From Parabacteroides faecis (lineage in GTDB: Bacteria > Bacteroidota > Bacteroidia > Bacteroidales > Tannerellaceae), in the NCBI RefSeq assembly GCF_014647375.1, contig NZ_BMPB01000011.1, positions 62,001 through 126,000 on the forward strand: a stretch of 64,000 nucleotides of DNA. The letters are read 5' to 3'. A program made the position numbers and the translations under genes. The notes beneath the pieces were generated by a model. The model made no database searches. It worked only from the letters and a program-made list of their open reading frames with translations, and was not told the DNA's origin. This document shows positions 50,792 to 59,914 of the stretch, one piece after another (within the stretch, counting starts at the first letter, position 1; every line of letters begins with the position of its first letter).

Positions 50792-51082
50792 TTATTTGAT
50801 AAGCTCTTCCAATGCATTCAGGTGTTCCCGAAAGCATTTTCTTCCTTCTTCGGTGATTGTATACTGGGTATTAGGTTTCCGGCCGATGAACTGCTTGGTG
50901 GACCGGATATATCCGATGGTCTCCAGGGCTTTCAGATGGCTTGCCAGGTTTCCGTCGGTCAACTCCATCAACTGCTTCATGGTATTGAAGTCGGCTGATT
51001 CGTTTACCGACAGGATAGACATGATACCCAGTCGTATCCGGCTTTCGAAGGCTTTATTTAATTTGGACAGTATGTTTTTCAT
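50792..51082 (-). CDS. Winged-helix transcriptional regulator (ArsR/HTH_34-like)
   Basis: 96 residues. FNTMKQLMELTDGNLASHLKALETIGYI at about 32-59 is the recognition-helix region, followed by the wing RKPNTQYTITEEGRKCF. It is of the small PadR/MarR-like type that usually controls its own membrane operon; here it lies between the membrane gene at 51079 (4-base overlap) and creD. The effector is unknown. Confidence 0.9.
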   Translation of the reverse strand: MKNILSKLNKAFESRIRLGIMSILSVNESADFNTMKQLMELTDGNLASHLKALETIGYIRSTKQFIGRKPNTQYTITEEGRKCFREHLNALEELIK

Positions 51083-51702
51083 TCTTTCTTCAAATCATAT
51101 TTGATGTACATAGCTGTGCCGTAAATGATATGGCAGACTCCGAATCCGATAGTCCAGAGCAAGAGGCTCCCGTCGGGAAACAAAGCGGCGATGATACCCA
51201 AAATGACTTCTGTCAGGCCCAGGTAATGGACTTCGTCGAGGGTATATTTGGATACATTGATCAAGGCGAGGCCGTAAAAAGTAAGTGTCATGGTGATTGC
51301 CATTGCCAGGTCGCCGCGCAACAGAAAAATAAGCGCAAAGATACCTCCGGCAACCAATGGAATACCGAGGTGATAAAGTGTCCTTTTTATCAGGCTTTTG
51401 GAGGGCATCAGGTTCTTCTTCACTGACTTTTTCCAGGAAAAATAGATACCGAAGCAAATAGAGAAGAGCAGGACGGCAGCAGCATCCGTGATCAGCAGAG
51501 TGATTTCGCGGAACATCGCTTCGTGTGTCGTATTGAAGTCTGTGTTTGCCGGTTCCCTCAGAATATGGAAGTAGGCGAGTGCTGCCCCGATAATCGCTAT
51601 AACTCCGGCTGATATGCCGGATAAACCGCTTAACGAAAGGAATTTGGATGATCTTTCCATCATCTCGCGAATGGCTTTTATGTCTTCTACTTGCTTGTTC
51701 AT
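51079..51702 (-). CDS. Integral membrane protein of the creD operon
   Basis: 207 residues with six hydrophobic segments (GISAGVIAIIGAALAYF, AAVLLFSICFGIYFSW, LGIPLVAGGIFALIFLL, LAMAITMTLTFYGLALI and two more). It opens the minus-strand operon and overlaps the regulator by 4 bases. No catalytic motif seen; probably partners with the HTH protein in sensing or simply with CreD. Confidence 0.85.
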   Translation of the reverse strand: MNKQVEDIKAIREMMERSSKFLSLSGLSGISAGVIAIIGAALAYFHILREPANTDFNTTHEAMFREITLLITDAAAVLLFSICFGIYFSWKKSVKKNLMPSKSLIKRTLYHLGIPLVAGGIFALIFLLRGDLAMAITMTLTFYGLALINVSKYTLDEVHYLGLTEVILGIIAALFPDGSLLLWTIGFGVCHIIYGTAMYIKYDLKKE

Positions 51703-51790
51703 ATACTTACGATAAAAAGTACTTTGTGGTGCAAAGTTAAGAAGGATTCTGAAGAATCCAAATAAATGGGGTAAAGTTTTTAGGGTAATG

Positions 51791-52186
51791 TTATGGATCT
51801 AAATTAAAATTTAGTAGATTATTGTCGTTAAAGCTATCAAAATCAGATTTAAACAGTTGATCTTGTATAATTCTATATTTTTTGAATTCAGTTTCAGCAA
51901 AAGCTTTCGCAACTTGTGCTGAAATTGTACTTGAATTTTTTCCATCGGAAGCAGTTACCGAGAATTCCTCGGTAACTGAGTCGGGGTCCAATTCTCCATC
52001 ATTAAATATATTTTTGAGGTGAAGTGAAATATTATCGGTCGAACAGTCAAATAAAATGGCTATTAGTTTTTGACTTAGCCAAATGGTCTCATTTTGTACT
52101 CTGACTTCTATGCCATTTTCTTTAGCTTGATTTGTAAATATCAGAAATTCAACTGTACTATTCTTAATTTGGAATTTTTTGCTCAT
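51791..52186 (-). pseudogene. RhuM-family gene with internal deletion
   Basis: 131 codons. Residues 1-80 match the start of RhuM-family proteins (IEVRVQNETIWLSQKLIAIL, then NISLHLKNIFNDGELD, ending TASDGKN). The frame then jumps to what is normally the extreme C-terminus (AKAFAETEFKKYRIIQDQLF, SDFD). Complete members are about 300 residues or more, so the middle, including the core of the family, is missing without loss of frame. AT-rich and probably a remnant of a mobile defence or effector gene. Confidence 0.7.
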
Positions 52187-52437
52187 TTTTTTATAGTCAT
52201 TTGATTGGCTTTTAATTAATTCAGTTACATGTTTACTGATTAACGAATATTTATTTACAAAGATAGTGTCTTTATGTGTATAATTGATGAATTAGGGTTT
52301 AAAAGTGAGTACAAATTTATTACTTAAATCTCGGACTTACTCCTCTTACGTAACTCTCTGCTGGATTGAGAGGTTCGTTTTGTGGTAATGGGAAGCACAA
52401 GTTTACTGGATGTGATAGCTTTCATATAATAAATATT

Positions 52438-52445
52438 TATCTTTG
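52438..52445 (+). promoter_or_regulatory. -7 promoter element before aguA
   Basis: TATCTTTG, a full TAnnTTTG match, 26 bases before the ATG chosen for aguA. This position supports starting the protein at 52471 rather than at the upstream in-frame codon at 52366, which lies before the promoter. Confidence 0.65.
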
Positions 52446-52470
52446 TCTTCTGAAAATAAAGCTAGCAAAT

Positions 52471-53499
52471 ATGGAAAATAAAACGATATTACCGGCGGAG
52501 TGGTATCCGCAAAGTGCGGTTCAGCTTACCTGGCCGCATGAAGGGACGGATTGGGCGCCGATACTCGACGAGGTGGTACCTTGCTTTGTGGAGATTGCCA
52601 GAGAGGTGATCAAGCGGGAGAAGTTACTGATTGTTTGTCCGGATGAATCGGTGGTACGCTCTCAGTTGGGAGAAGTGGATTATAGCCGTATTATTTTCCG
52701 GGAGATGGAGACAAACGATACCTGGGCACGTGATCACGGCGGTATTTCCGTGTTCGAAGAAGGTGCTCCGGTCGTATATGATTTTGTATTCAACGGCTGG
52801 GGAATGAAGTACGCAGCCAACCATGATAATCTGATCACACGGAAACTGTTCCATGGCAAAACGTTTGCAGAGGAGGTGATCCCTGTCAATATGCAGCCGT
52901 TCGTGTTGGAAGGCGGAAGTATCGAGTCGGATGGAAAAGGCACTTTACTGACTACGGTCGAATGTCTTTCTTCCGTGAACAGGAACGAATATCTTCAGCA
53001 GGAGGAACTGGAAAATTATCTGAAACAGGTATTCGGCCTGAACCGTATTTTGTGGTTGGAGAGCGGTTACCTGGCTGGTGACGATACCGATAGCCATGTC
53101 GATACGCTGGCCCGTTTTTGTAGTGAGGATACGATTGCTTATGTGCAGTGCACGGATGAAGAAGATGAGCATTATGCCGAATTGCAGGAGATGGAGGAAG
53201 AGCTGAAAGAGTTTACGCAGGAGAATGGCGAACCTTACCGTTTGATCGCTTTGCCTATGGCTGATAAAGTGGAATGGGAGGGCGAGCGTTTACCGGCAAC
53301 TTATGCGAATTTCCTTGTTATAAATGGGGCGGTGCTTCTGCCGTTCTACGATTCTCCGAAAGATGAGATTGCGAAAGAGGCTTTGCAGACAGCATTCCCG
53401 GACAGAGAAATTGTAGGTATTAATTGCTTACCGTTAATTAAACAACATGGTTCACTGCATTGCGTGACGATGCAGTACCCGGAAGAATTTGTTAATTGA
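52471..53499 (+). CDS. aguA: Agmatine deiminase
   Basis: 342 residues; hydrolyses agmatine to N-carbamoylputrescine and ammonia. PPAD/agmatine deiminase family motifs: PAEWYPQSAVQLTWPHEGTDW at the start, TNDTWARDHGG at about 78-88, FNGWGMKY, EGGSIESDGKG at about 148-158, and the catalytic cysteine in QHGSLHCVTMQYP near the C-terminus. The next gene encodes the second enzyme of the same route, 14 bases downstream, so the pair makes putrescine from agmatine. Confidence 0.93.
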   Translation: MENKTILPAEWYPQSAVQLTWPHEGTDWAPILDEVVPCFVEIAREVIKREKLLIVCPDESVVRSQLGEVDYSRIIFREMETNDTWARDHGGISVFEEGAPVVYDFVFNGWGMKYAANHDNLITRKLFHGKTFAEEVIPVNMQPFVLEGGSIESDGKGTLLTTVECLSSVNRNEYLQQEELENYLKQVFGLNRILWLESGYLAGDDTDSHVDTLARFCSEDTIAYVQCTDEEDEHYAELQEMEEELKEFTQENGEPYRLIALPMADKVEWEGERLPATYANFLVINGAVLLPFYDSPKDEIAKEALQTAFPDREIVGINCLPLIKQHGSLHCVTMQYPEEFVN

Positions 53500-53513
53500 G
53501 AATTGAAAATCAG

Positions 53514-54389
53514 ATGAAGATAGGATTGATTCAACAGGCGAACACCTGTGACCGGTTAGATAATATAAAGAAACTGAAAAATAATATCCGGTTTTGCGCT
53601 GAAGAAGGGGCGGAGCTGGTTGTTTTGCAGGAATTACATAATGGCTTGTATTTCTGCCAGACGGAAGATACTGGGCTATTCGATCTGGCAGAAACGATTC
53701 CGGGCCCCTCCACGGAAGAGTTCGGTGCGTTGGCTAAAGAACTGGGAATCGTGCTGGTGCTTTCCCTCTTTGAGAAACGTGCTCCGGGATTGTATCATAA
53801 CACGGCTGTCGTGCTTGAGAAAGACGGAACGATTGCCGGAAAGTACCGGAAGATGCATATACCGGATGATCCGGCTTATTATGAGAAGTTTTATTTTACT
53901 CCCGGCGACCTGGGATTCGAGCCTGTCGAAACTTCCGTCGGCAAACTGGGCGTATTGGTTTGCTGGGACCAGTGGTATCCGGAGGCAGCCCGCCTAATGG
54001 CGATGAAAGGAGCCGAACTGTTGATCTATCCGACAGCTATCGGCTGGGAGAGCAGCGATACGGAAGAAGAAAAGAAACGTCAGCTGGATGCCTGGGTAAC
54101 AATACAGCGCGGACATGCAGTGGCAAACGGTCTTCCGGTGATCACTGTGAACCGTACGGGGCATGAGACGGACCCTTCGGGACAGACAAACGGTATTCAG
54201 TTTTGGGGCAACAGCTTTGTTGCCGGTCCGCAGGGAGAACTGTTGGCTGAGTTCCCGAACGATCACGAGGAGGTGCGTGTTGTGGAGATCGATAAAGCAC
54301 GGAGTGAGAATGTGCGCCGTTGGTGGCCGTTCTTCCGTGACCGCCGTATCGATGCTTTCGGCGGATTGACGGAGCGATTTTTGATCTGA
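53514..54389 (+). CDS. aguB: N-carbamoylputrescine amidase
   Basis: 291 residues from ATG 53514 (an upstream codon at 53496 would add six residues overlapping aguA). Nitrilase superfamily with the Glu-Lys-Cys triad: E in VVLQELHN near residue 42, K in YRKMHIP near residue 114, and C in GVLVCWDQWYPEAARLM near residue 148. It converts N-carbamoylputrescine to putrescine, CO2 and ammonia. The gene runs directly into pabB with a one-base gap. Confidence 0.93.
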   Translation: MKIGLIQQANTCDRLDNIKKLKNNIRFCAEEGAELVVLQELHNGLYFCQTEDTGLFDLAETIPGPSTEEFGALAKELGIVLVLSLFEKRAPGLYHNTAVVLEKDGTIAGKYRKMHIPDDPAYYEKFYFTPGDLGFEPVETSVGKLGVLVCWDQWYPEAARLMAMKGAELLIYPTAIGWESSDTEEEKKRQLDAWVTIQRGHAVANGLPVITVNRTGHETDPSGQTNGIQFWGNSFVAGPQGELLAEFPNDHEEVRVVEIDKARSENVRRWWPFFRDRRIDAFGGLTERFLI

Positions 54390-54390
54390 T

Positions 54391-55377
54391 ATGAAATTTT
54401 GTAGTAAAGATGAAGCCGTCCGGTATATGAATCGATCAGGATTATCCGGACGGCCTTTTATATTTATCGTCGATTATAAGCAGGAGCATGTTTGGGTGGA
54501 GGAGCCGGATGCAGTTGATCCGGAAGAGTTGCTGTATGACCTGAACGGTTTTACCAATGTGACAGGTAATGGGAAGCAGTATCCAAAGAAGCAGGTCGAG
54601 TGGGAAACCGAACCTGTCTCTTTTGAAACGTATTCCCGGTCTTTTCAGACAGTATCCGGTCATATCCATGCCGGTAATTCTTATCTTGTCAACCTGACTT
54701 GCGCTACTCCGGTGCGGACGAACCTGACACTGAAAGAGATCTTTTATTCTTCGCAGGCTCCTTACAGGTTGTGGCTGAGAGACCGTTTTGTTATTTTTTC
54801 TCCTGAAATATTCGTACGTATGGAGGATGGTTTCATCTATTCGTACCCGATGAAGGGGACGATCGATGCATCTCGGCCTGATGCGCGGGAACGGATTCTG
54901 ACAGATAAAAAGGAAGAAGCCGAACATGCCACGATTGTCGATCTGATCCGTAATGATTTGAGTCAGGTGGCATCGGATGTAACGGTATCGAGATATCGGT
55001 ATATAGATGAACTGGAAACGAACAAAGGCCGGTTATTACAGGTGAGTTCAGAGATCAGGGGAAAGTTACCCGATGACTGGAAAGCTGTTTTAGGGACTGT
55101 TTTGTTCAGCCTGTTGCCTGCCGGTTCCATTACCGGTGCACCAAAGAAAAAGACGATGGAGATCATCGATGAGGCTGAAACATACCGGCGGGGATTCTAT
55201 ACGGGAGTAATGGGATATTTCGACGGTAACCGTCTGGACAGTGCTGTTATGATCCGTTTCCTGGAACAGGAAGGAGAACGGCTGCTGTTTAAGAGTGGGG
55301 GTGGCATTACCTCCCAAAGTGATTTGCAAAGTGAGTATAATGAAATGAAACAGAAAGTATATGTGCCCATTTATTGA
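54391..55377 (+). CDS. pabB: Aminodeoxychorismate synthase component I
   Basis: 328 residues, the chorismate-binding domain only. HAGNSYLVNLTCATPV near residue 89, YPMKGTIDAS near residue 151 (PIKGT in most members), EHATIVDLIRNDLSQV near residue 178, LLPAGSITGAPKKKTMEII near residue 250 and GGGITSQSDLQSEYNE near the end are the family signatures. It aminates chorismate using ammonia from a PabA glutaminase, which is not encoded in this window. Folate pathway; overlaps the next gene by 17 bases. Confidence 0.92.
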   Translation: MKFCSKDEAVRYMNRSGLSGRPFIFIVDYKQEHVWVEEPDAVDPEELLYDLNGFTNVTGNGKQYPKKQVEWETEPVSFETYSRSFQTVSGHIHAGNSYLVNLTCATPVRTNLTLKEIFYSSQAPYRLWLRDRFVIFSPEIFVRMEDGFIYSYPMKGTIDASRPDARERILTDKKEEAEHATIVDLIRNDLSQVASDVTVSRYRYIDELETNKGRLLQVSSEIRGKLPDDWKAVLGTVLFSLLPAGSITGAPKKKTMEIIDEAETYRRGFYTGVMGYFDGNRLDSAVMIRFLEQEGERLLFKSGGGITSQSDLQSEYNEMKQKVYVPIY

Positions 55378-55948
55378 AACAATCAGAATCGAGAATGGAA
55401 AGGCTGTGAATATGGCTTTCCATAATTACCGCTTCAACCGGACGCGGAGAGATATTTTTGAATGTAATTTACCTGTAAATCTGGCTGATTTTATCCAGCC
55501 GGGAGAATATACCGAACGGACCCGCTGCCGGGTGGAGTATCAGGAAGAGGTGGAGAAGGTTGAATATCTGCCGTATACCATCCGTCCGGTAAATAGTTTG
55601 AAAATAGTCACCTCCGACGGGTTGGATTATACTTATAAAAGTACTGACCGTCAGAAATTGGACGGACTGTTCGGGCAACGGGGAGAGGCCGACGATATAC
55701 TGATCGTGCGCGATGGTCTCCTGACGGATACTTCGATCGCTAATATTGCCTTGTGGGATGGTTCCAAATGGGAGACACCCGAAGTCCCTCTGTTGGAAGG
55801 AACGATGCGGGCATCTCTATTGGGGAAGGAAATGATTGTTCCGGCTGCAATCCGTCCGCAGGATCTGTCCCGTTATTCGCTGATCCGTTTGTTCAATGCG
55901 ATGATCGGGTTCGGTGAGATTGAATTTCCTGTGGCGAATGTCCGTTAG
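55361..55948 (+). CDS. pabC: Class IV aminotransferase family protein, probable aminodeoxychorismate lyase
   Basis: 195 residues, shorter than the usual 270. The branched-chain/4-amino-4-deoxychorismate lyase fold is visible in ILIVRDGLLTDTSIANIALWDG and VPLLEGTMRASLL. The Schiff-base lysine is expected in the N-terminal part; YTYKSTDRQKLDG near residue 88 holds a candidate. Its 17-base overlap with pabB and their frequent pairing support the function, which releases pyruvate to give p-aminobenzoate. The short length is typical for Bacteroidetes members. Confidence 0.8.
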   Translation: MCPFIETIRIENGKAVNMAFHNYRFNRTRRDIFECNLPVNLADFIQPGEYTERTRCRVEYQEEVEKVEYLPYTIRPVNSLKIVTSDGLDYTYKSTDRQKLDGLFGQRGEADDILIVRDGLLTDTSIANIALWDGSKWETPEVPLLEGTMRASLLGKEMIVPAAIRPQDLSRYSLIRLFNAMIGFGEIEFPVANVR

Positions 55949-55993
55949 ATTATTACGTATGTGATACGCGGAATGAATTTATTTCAGGCCCGG

Positions 55994-56200
55994 TTATTTA
56001 AGAATGTAATAAATGGTATTACTGATACGGGCCTGATATACTTTATTTTCATGCATAAGAGAGCATAGAGCCAGACAAAGTTCGGTGTCCTGAAAATTTG
56101 TCGCTCTTTGTAATTCAGCAAATGTACTTCTTCCAACCTGGCACAAAGTCTCATACAATTGGGATATGCTCTGAGACATCTTTAAACTTAGTGTATTCAT
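55994..56200 (-). CDS. Small winged-helix protein (DUF2582-like)
   Basis: 68 residues, or 61 if the ATG of MSQSISQ is used. The whole protein is one winged helix: LYETLCQVGRSTFAELQRATN, then DTELCLALCSLMHENKVYQA. It resembles the small wHTH family found in many Bacteroidetes, with no known target. A 9-bp inverted repeat (55984-55992 with 56028-56036) overlaps its 3' end and may act as a terminator. Confidence 0.7.
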   Translation of the reverse strand: MNTLSLKMSQSISQLYETLCQVGRSTFAELQRATNFQDTELCLALCSLMHENKVYQARISNTIYYILK

Positions 56201-56383
56201 AAGCTGTTATTTTATAAGTTAATACTATGTTGATCGGGTAGAGTAGGGTGTACTGTCCCCGTATCTTTGTTTCGAAAGCTAAAGTACAAGGAATATTTGT
56301 AGGAATCTGCCCTTTTTTTGCTGTAACGGTAATTTTTACTCCTAAAACGGAATATTCGGAAACTGAAATAAAATGAGGTGAAT

Positions 56384-58219
56384 TTACCCCTCTTTCGGCA
56401 ACCGCAACACGAACCGGATCAGTGCCACGAATACCTTTCCGTATTTATCCAGTTTGATTTCACCGACACCCCGTATATCGCTGAATTCATCCAGCGTGAC
56501 TGGTTTCTTCTGTACCATATCTTCCAGTGAATCATCGGAAAAGATGATATAAGCCGGTGTCTGTTCTTTCTCGGCGATCTGTTTGCGAAGTTGCTGGAGT
56601 GAGTCGAGCAACGTCTCTTCGACCGATGCGGATTTGAGTGGCTTGATCGGGCGGTATTTGAATTTGGAATCTTTTCTTCTGAAATAAGTTTTTTCTTCCG
56701 GCTCCTTGTAAATAGACATCATTGCCTTCTGCTCTCCGAACAGTATTTTTCGTCCTAACGGAGTAACTTTCAAGATACCGGCGTTGACGTAGTCGATTTC
56801 GATATACCCCAGCTGAAGCATCTGGTACAGATATTCTTTCCATTCTTTATAAGAAAGGTCTTTTCCGGCACCGTATGTTTTCAGTTTATCGTATCCTTTC
56901 TCGGTAATATCCGCTTTTTCCGATCCGCGGAGAATGTTAATCAGCATATTCATGCCGACAAACTGGCCTGTACGGAAGATGGCGCTGAGTGCTTTTTGTA
57001 CCAGTATGCTGCCGTCGAACCGTTCGGGAGGGTTCTTGCATACGTCGCAGTTCCCACAATCCTGGTCGGCCTCTTCCCCGAAATAACTCAACAGGATACG
57101 GCGGCGGCAGATATCCGCTTCGCAATACCGTCTCATCCGGTTGAGTTTCTGGAGGTTGACGTCTTTCTGCCCGCTTCCTTCGGCAAAACGGCGGAGAACA
57201 AGTATATCGCCTACCGAATAGAACAGCAGCGTATCGCTTTTCATCCCGTCGCGTCCGGCACGTCCTATCTCCTGATAATAGTTTTCAATGCTGCCCGGCA
57301 TATTATAATGGATCACCCAACGCACATTACTTTTATCGATCCCCATCCCGAAAGCTACGGTTGCACAAACCACATTTACCCGGTCATTGATAAAATCATC
57401 CTGCGCCTTTTCGCGTTGAGCGGGAGGAAGTCCGGCATGATAGGCGGTAGCTTTGATCCCGTAAGAGGAAAGTTCTTCCGCCAGGAACTCGGTATTATTC
57501 CGGCTCATACAATAGACGATGCCGCTTTGCCGACGGTGGGCATTGATGAAGTGGACGATAGCTGCCGTCTTTTCCTTTTTATTCAGTCCTCTCCGGATGG
57601 TGAGAGACAGGTTGGGACGGTCGAAGGAAGAAATGAAGATTTCCGGATCACGCAGGTTCAGTTGGTTGACGATATCGGTACGGGTTACTTTATCGGCTGT
57701 CGCTGTCAATGCCACGATCGGTATCTTTGGAAAATGTTCTTTCAGGACGGACAACTGGGTATATTCAGGACGGAAATCATGTCCCCAATGCGAGATACAG
57801 TGAGCTTCATCAATGGCTATCAGGGAGATATCCATACGGGGAAGCAGCCAATGCAGTTCGCCTACCAATCCTTCGGGAGAGATGTAAAGCAACTTTATTT
57901 TTCCCTGGATGCAGAGTTGTTTGATCTGGTGGCGTTCTTCTTCCGGCATCATGCTGTTGAGCGCGGCTGCCGGAATACCGTTGGCTACCAATCCGCCTAC
58001 CTGGTCTTTCATCAGGGCGATCAATGGGGAGATGACAACTGCTGTTCCGGGCAGGTAAATAGCCGGAAGTTGATAGCAAATAGATTTTCCTCCACCGGTA
58101 GGCATCAGCACCAGCGAATCCTCTTTCCTCAAAATGCGTTGTATGATCTCCGCCTGCAACGGGCGGAAAGAAGTATACCCAAAAAACTTCTTTAACAGCA
58201 ACAGTAACTCTTTCATCAT
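56384..58219 (-). CDS. recQ: ATP-dependent DNA helicase RecQ
   Basis: 611 residues, normal for bacterial RecQ. Walker A PTGGGKS near residue 41, DEAH (IDEAHCISHWGHDFRPEY) near residue 136, motif V/VI VVCATVAFGMGIDKSNVRWVIHYNMP and YYQEIGRAGRDG near residue 315; the zinc site is formed by cysteines in MRRYCEADICRRR and DCGNCDVC; an RQC winged helix follows and an HRDC domain (VTLDEFSDIRGVGEIKLDKYG) ends the protein. It unwinds DNA in recombination repair. M1 or M2 can be the start. Confidence 0.95.
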   Translation of the reverse strand: MMKELLLLLKKFFGYTSFRPLQAEIIQRILRKEDSLVLMPTGGGKSICYQLPAIYLPGTAVVISPLIALMKDQVGGLVANGIPAAALNSMMPEEERHQIKQLCIQGKIKLLYISPEGLVGELHWLLPRMDISLIAIDEAHCISHWGHDFRPEYTQLSVLKEHFPKIPIVALTATADKVTRTDIVNQLNLRDPEIFISSFDRPNLSLTIRRGLNKKEKTAAIVHFINAHRRQSGIVYCMSRNNTEFLAEELSSYGIKATAYHAGLPPAQREKAQDDFINDRVNVVCATVAFGMGIDKSNVRWVIHYNMPGSIENYYQEIGRAGRDGMKSDTLLFYSVGDILVLRRFAEGSGQKDVNLQKLNRMRRYCEADICRRRILLSYFGEEADQDCGNCDVCKNPPERFDGSILVQKALSAIFRTGQFVGMNMLINILRGSEKADITEKGYDKLKTYGAGKDLSYKEWKEYLYQMLQLGYIEIDYVNAGILKVTPLGRKILFGEQKAMMSIYKEPEEKTYFRRKDSKFKYRPIKPLKSASVEETLLDSLQQLRKQIAEKEQTPAYIIFSDDSLEDMVQKKPVTLDEFSDIRGVGEIKLDKYGKVFVALIRFVLRLPKEG

Positions 58220-58376
58220 CCAAAAATCAATTTACAAAGATAGTATAATTTCTAAATAACTGCTTGGTCTGCCTGATTATTAGGAATGCTTCGGAATTAA
58301 CCCTTGGGATATAGTCAGTTACCTGGCAGGCCTATCGGACAAGCTTTGAGACGGATATATTTTATACCGTTTTTCT

Positions 58377-58464
58377 TTTCATATCACAGCTGTGAAACAA
58401 AAGAAATTCAACTGTGAGACAAACGGAATCCATCTGTGATATGAAAGGTGTACGGTTGTGATAT
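58377..58464. promoter_or_regulatory. TGTGA-type repeat array upstream of the DEAD-box helicase gene
   Basis: Part of the 345-base gap 58220-58564. A perfect 13-bp inverted repeat (TTTCATATCACAG 58377-58389 with CTGTGATATGAAA 58434-58446) encloses the palindrome TCACAGCTGTGA (58384-58395) and one further CTGTGAGAC; GTTGTGATATG follows at 58455. In all, five TGTGA units occur in about 80 bases. This looks like a cluster of sites for a dimeric regulator, or an RNA hairpin. Outside this array and the promoter the gap holds nothing recognisable. Confidence 0.55.
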
Positions 58465-58508
58465 GCAATAATCTTCCTATGAAATGAGGAAGTGTGGCTA
58501 TATTTGAC

Positions 58509-58516
58509 TATCTTTG
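58509..58516 (+). promoter_or_regulatory. -7 promoter element before the DEAD-box helicase gene
   Basis: TATCTTTG, full consensus match, 49 bases before the ATG at 58565. The 5' UTR includes the hairpin GAGCC-GTGAT-GGCTC (58536-58550), 14 bases before the start. Confidence 0.65.
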
Positions 58517-58564
58517 CGTCCATTATTTATTTAACGAGCCGTGATGGCTCAACATTTTTATTAG

Positions 58565-59851
58565 ATGACATTTGAACAATTACAACTGATCGAGCCGATA
58601 CGTAAGGCTCTCAGAGAAGAAGGTTATACCATTCCAACCCCTATACAAGCAGAAGCGATTCCCTATGTGTTAGATGGATACGATTTATTAGGTTGCGCAC
58701 AGACCGGAACGGGTAAAACTGCCGCATTTTCAATCCCTATTTTACAAAATCTGTATAATGAACGTCAGAATGGGTTTGCACGTGGTATCAAGGCTTTGAT
58801 ACTGACACCGACCCGTGAACTGGCTATCCAGATCGGGGAAAGTTTTGCCGCTTATGGGAAATATACCAAACTGAAACATACGGTTATATTCGGTGGAGTA
58901 GGACAGAAGCCCCAGACGGATGCGTTGCAGCGGGGCGTGGATATACTGATCGCGACACCGGGACGTTTGCTGGATTTGATCAACCAGGGTTTTATCAACC
59001 TGAAGACATTGGATTATTTCGTGTTGGATGAGGCCGACCGTATGCTGGATATGGGATTTATCCATGATATCAAGCGAATCCTGCCTTTATTACCTAAGAA
59101 ACGCCAGTCGTTGTTTTTCTCGGCTACCATGCCACCGGAGATAGAACGTCTTGCCGGAACGATCCTGGTGGAACCGAAGAAGGTGGAGGTTACTCCGGCT
59201 TCGTCGACAGTCGATAAGATCGACCAGTGGGTTTATTTTGTGGAAAAGGCGGAGAAGGTAAGTCTGCTAACTCATTTGCTGAAAGATTCCGCTTTGGAAT
59301 CGGTTCTGGTATTTACCCGTACGAAACATGGAGCGGACAAAGTGGCGCGTGTCCTGGCAAAAGCAAATATCGGAGCGGAGGCTATTCATGGCAATAAGAG
59401 CCAGACGGCCCGCCAGCGTGCATTGACCAATTTTAAAGATCATACGACCCGTGTACTGATCGCAACGGATATTGCTGCCCGGGGGATCGACGTGGATCAT
59501 CTTACGCATGTGATTAATTACGAATTGCCGAATGTGCCGGAAACGTATGTACACCGTATCGGACGTACAGGCCGTGCAGGACGTAGCGGAGTGGCTTATT
59601 CTTTCTGTGATGCGGAAGAAGTACCGTACTTGAAAGATATACAGAAACTGATCGGTAAGCAGATTCCTGTTGCCGGTGGGAATGAGTTTGAAACGGCGGA
59701 AGTAAAAGCAGCCGTGGCCGATAAGAAAGAAGCCATCAAACAGGAGTCCAAACGCCGGAATATGTTCGGTAGCAAACGCGACGGCAGCTACTGGAGGAAT
59801 AAGAAACGGACAGAGGCTGGAAATCAGAAGGTGGCTAAAAAGAAACCGTAA
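58565..59851 (+). CDS. rhlE: DEAD-box RNA helicase, RhlE-like
   Basis: 428 residues. Q motif ([13 protein letters not shown] near residue 21), Walker A AQTGTGKT near residue 45, [17 protein letters not shown], the DEAD box in [14 protein letters not shown] near residue 155, SAT motif, and motif [17 protein letters not shown] near residue 330 are all present. The C-terminal tail (about 365-428) is basic ([35 protein letters not shown]), typical for RNA-binding tails of RhlE. Role in ribosome assembly and RNA remodelling, often cold-induced. Confidence 0.94.
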   Translation: MTFEQLQLIEPIRKALREEGYTIPTPIQAEAIPYVLDGYDLLGCAQTGTGKTAAFSIPILQNLYNERQNGFARGIKALILTPTRELAIQIGESFAAYGKYTKLKHTVIFGGVGQKPQTDALQRGVDILIATPGRLLDLINQGFINLKTLDYFVLDEADRMLDMGFIHDIKRILPLLPKKRQSLFFSATMPPEIERLAGTILVEPKKVEVTPASSTVDKIDQWVYFVEKAEKVSLLTHLLKDSALESVLVFTRTKHGADKVARVLAKANIGAEAIHGNKSQTARQRALTNFKDHTTRVLIATDIAARGIDVDHLTHVINYELPNVPETYVHRIGRTGRAGRSGVAYSFCDAEEVPYLKDIQKLIGKQIPVAGGNEFETAEVKAAVADKKEAIKQESKRRNMFGSKRDGSYWRNKKRTEAGNQKVAKKKP

Positions 59852-59878
59852 AGAGCCTGATTTTTCGCGGATTTTAAT

Positions 59879-59886
59879 TATTTTTG
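59879..59886 (+). promoter_or_regulatory. -7 promoter element before the ECF sigma gene
   Basis: TATTTTTG matches TAnnTTTG, 28 bases before the ATG at 59915. Confidence 0.5.
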
Positions 59887-59914
59887 TGCAGAGTATGAAT
59901 TTGAACTGATGTAA

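Noticed and set aside
56996-58195. 399-codon open frame on the plus strand opposite recQ
   Set aside because: It lies entirely within recQ, whose domains are complete; the antisense translation has no recognisable domain and reflects codon bias of the real gene.
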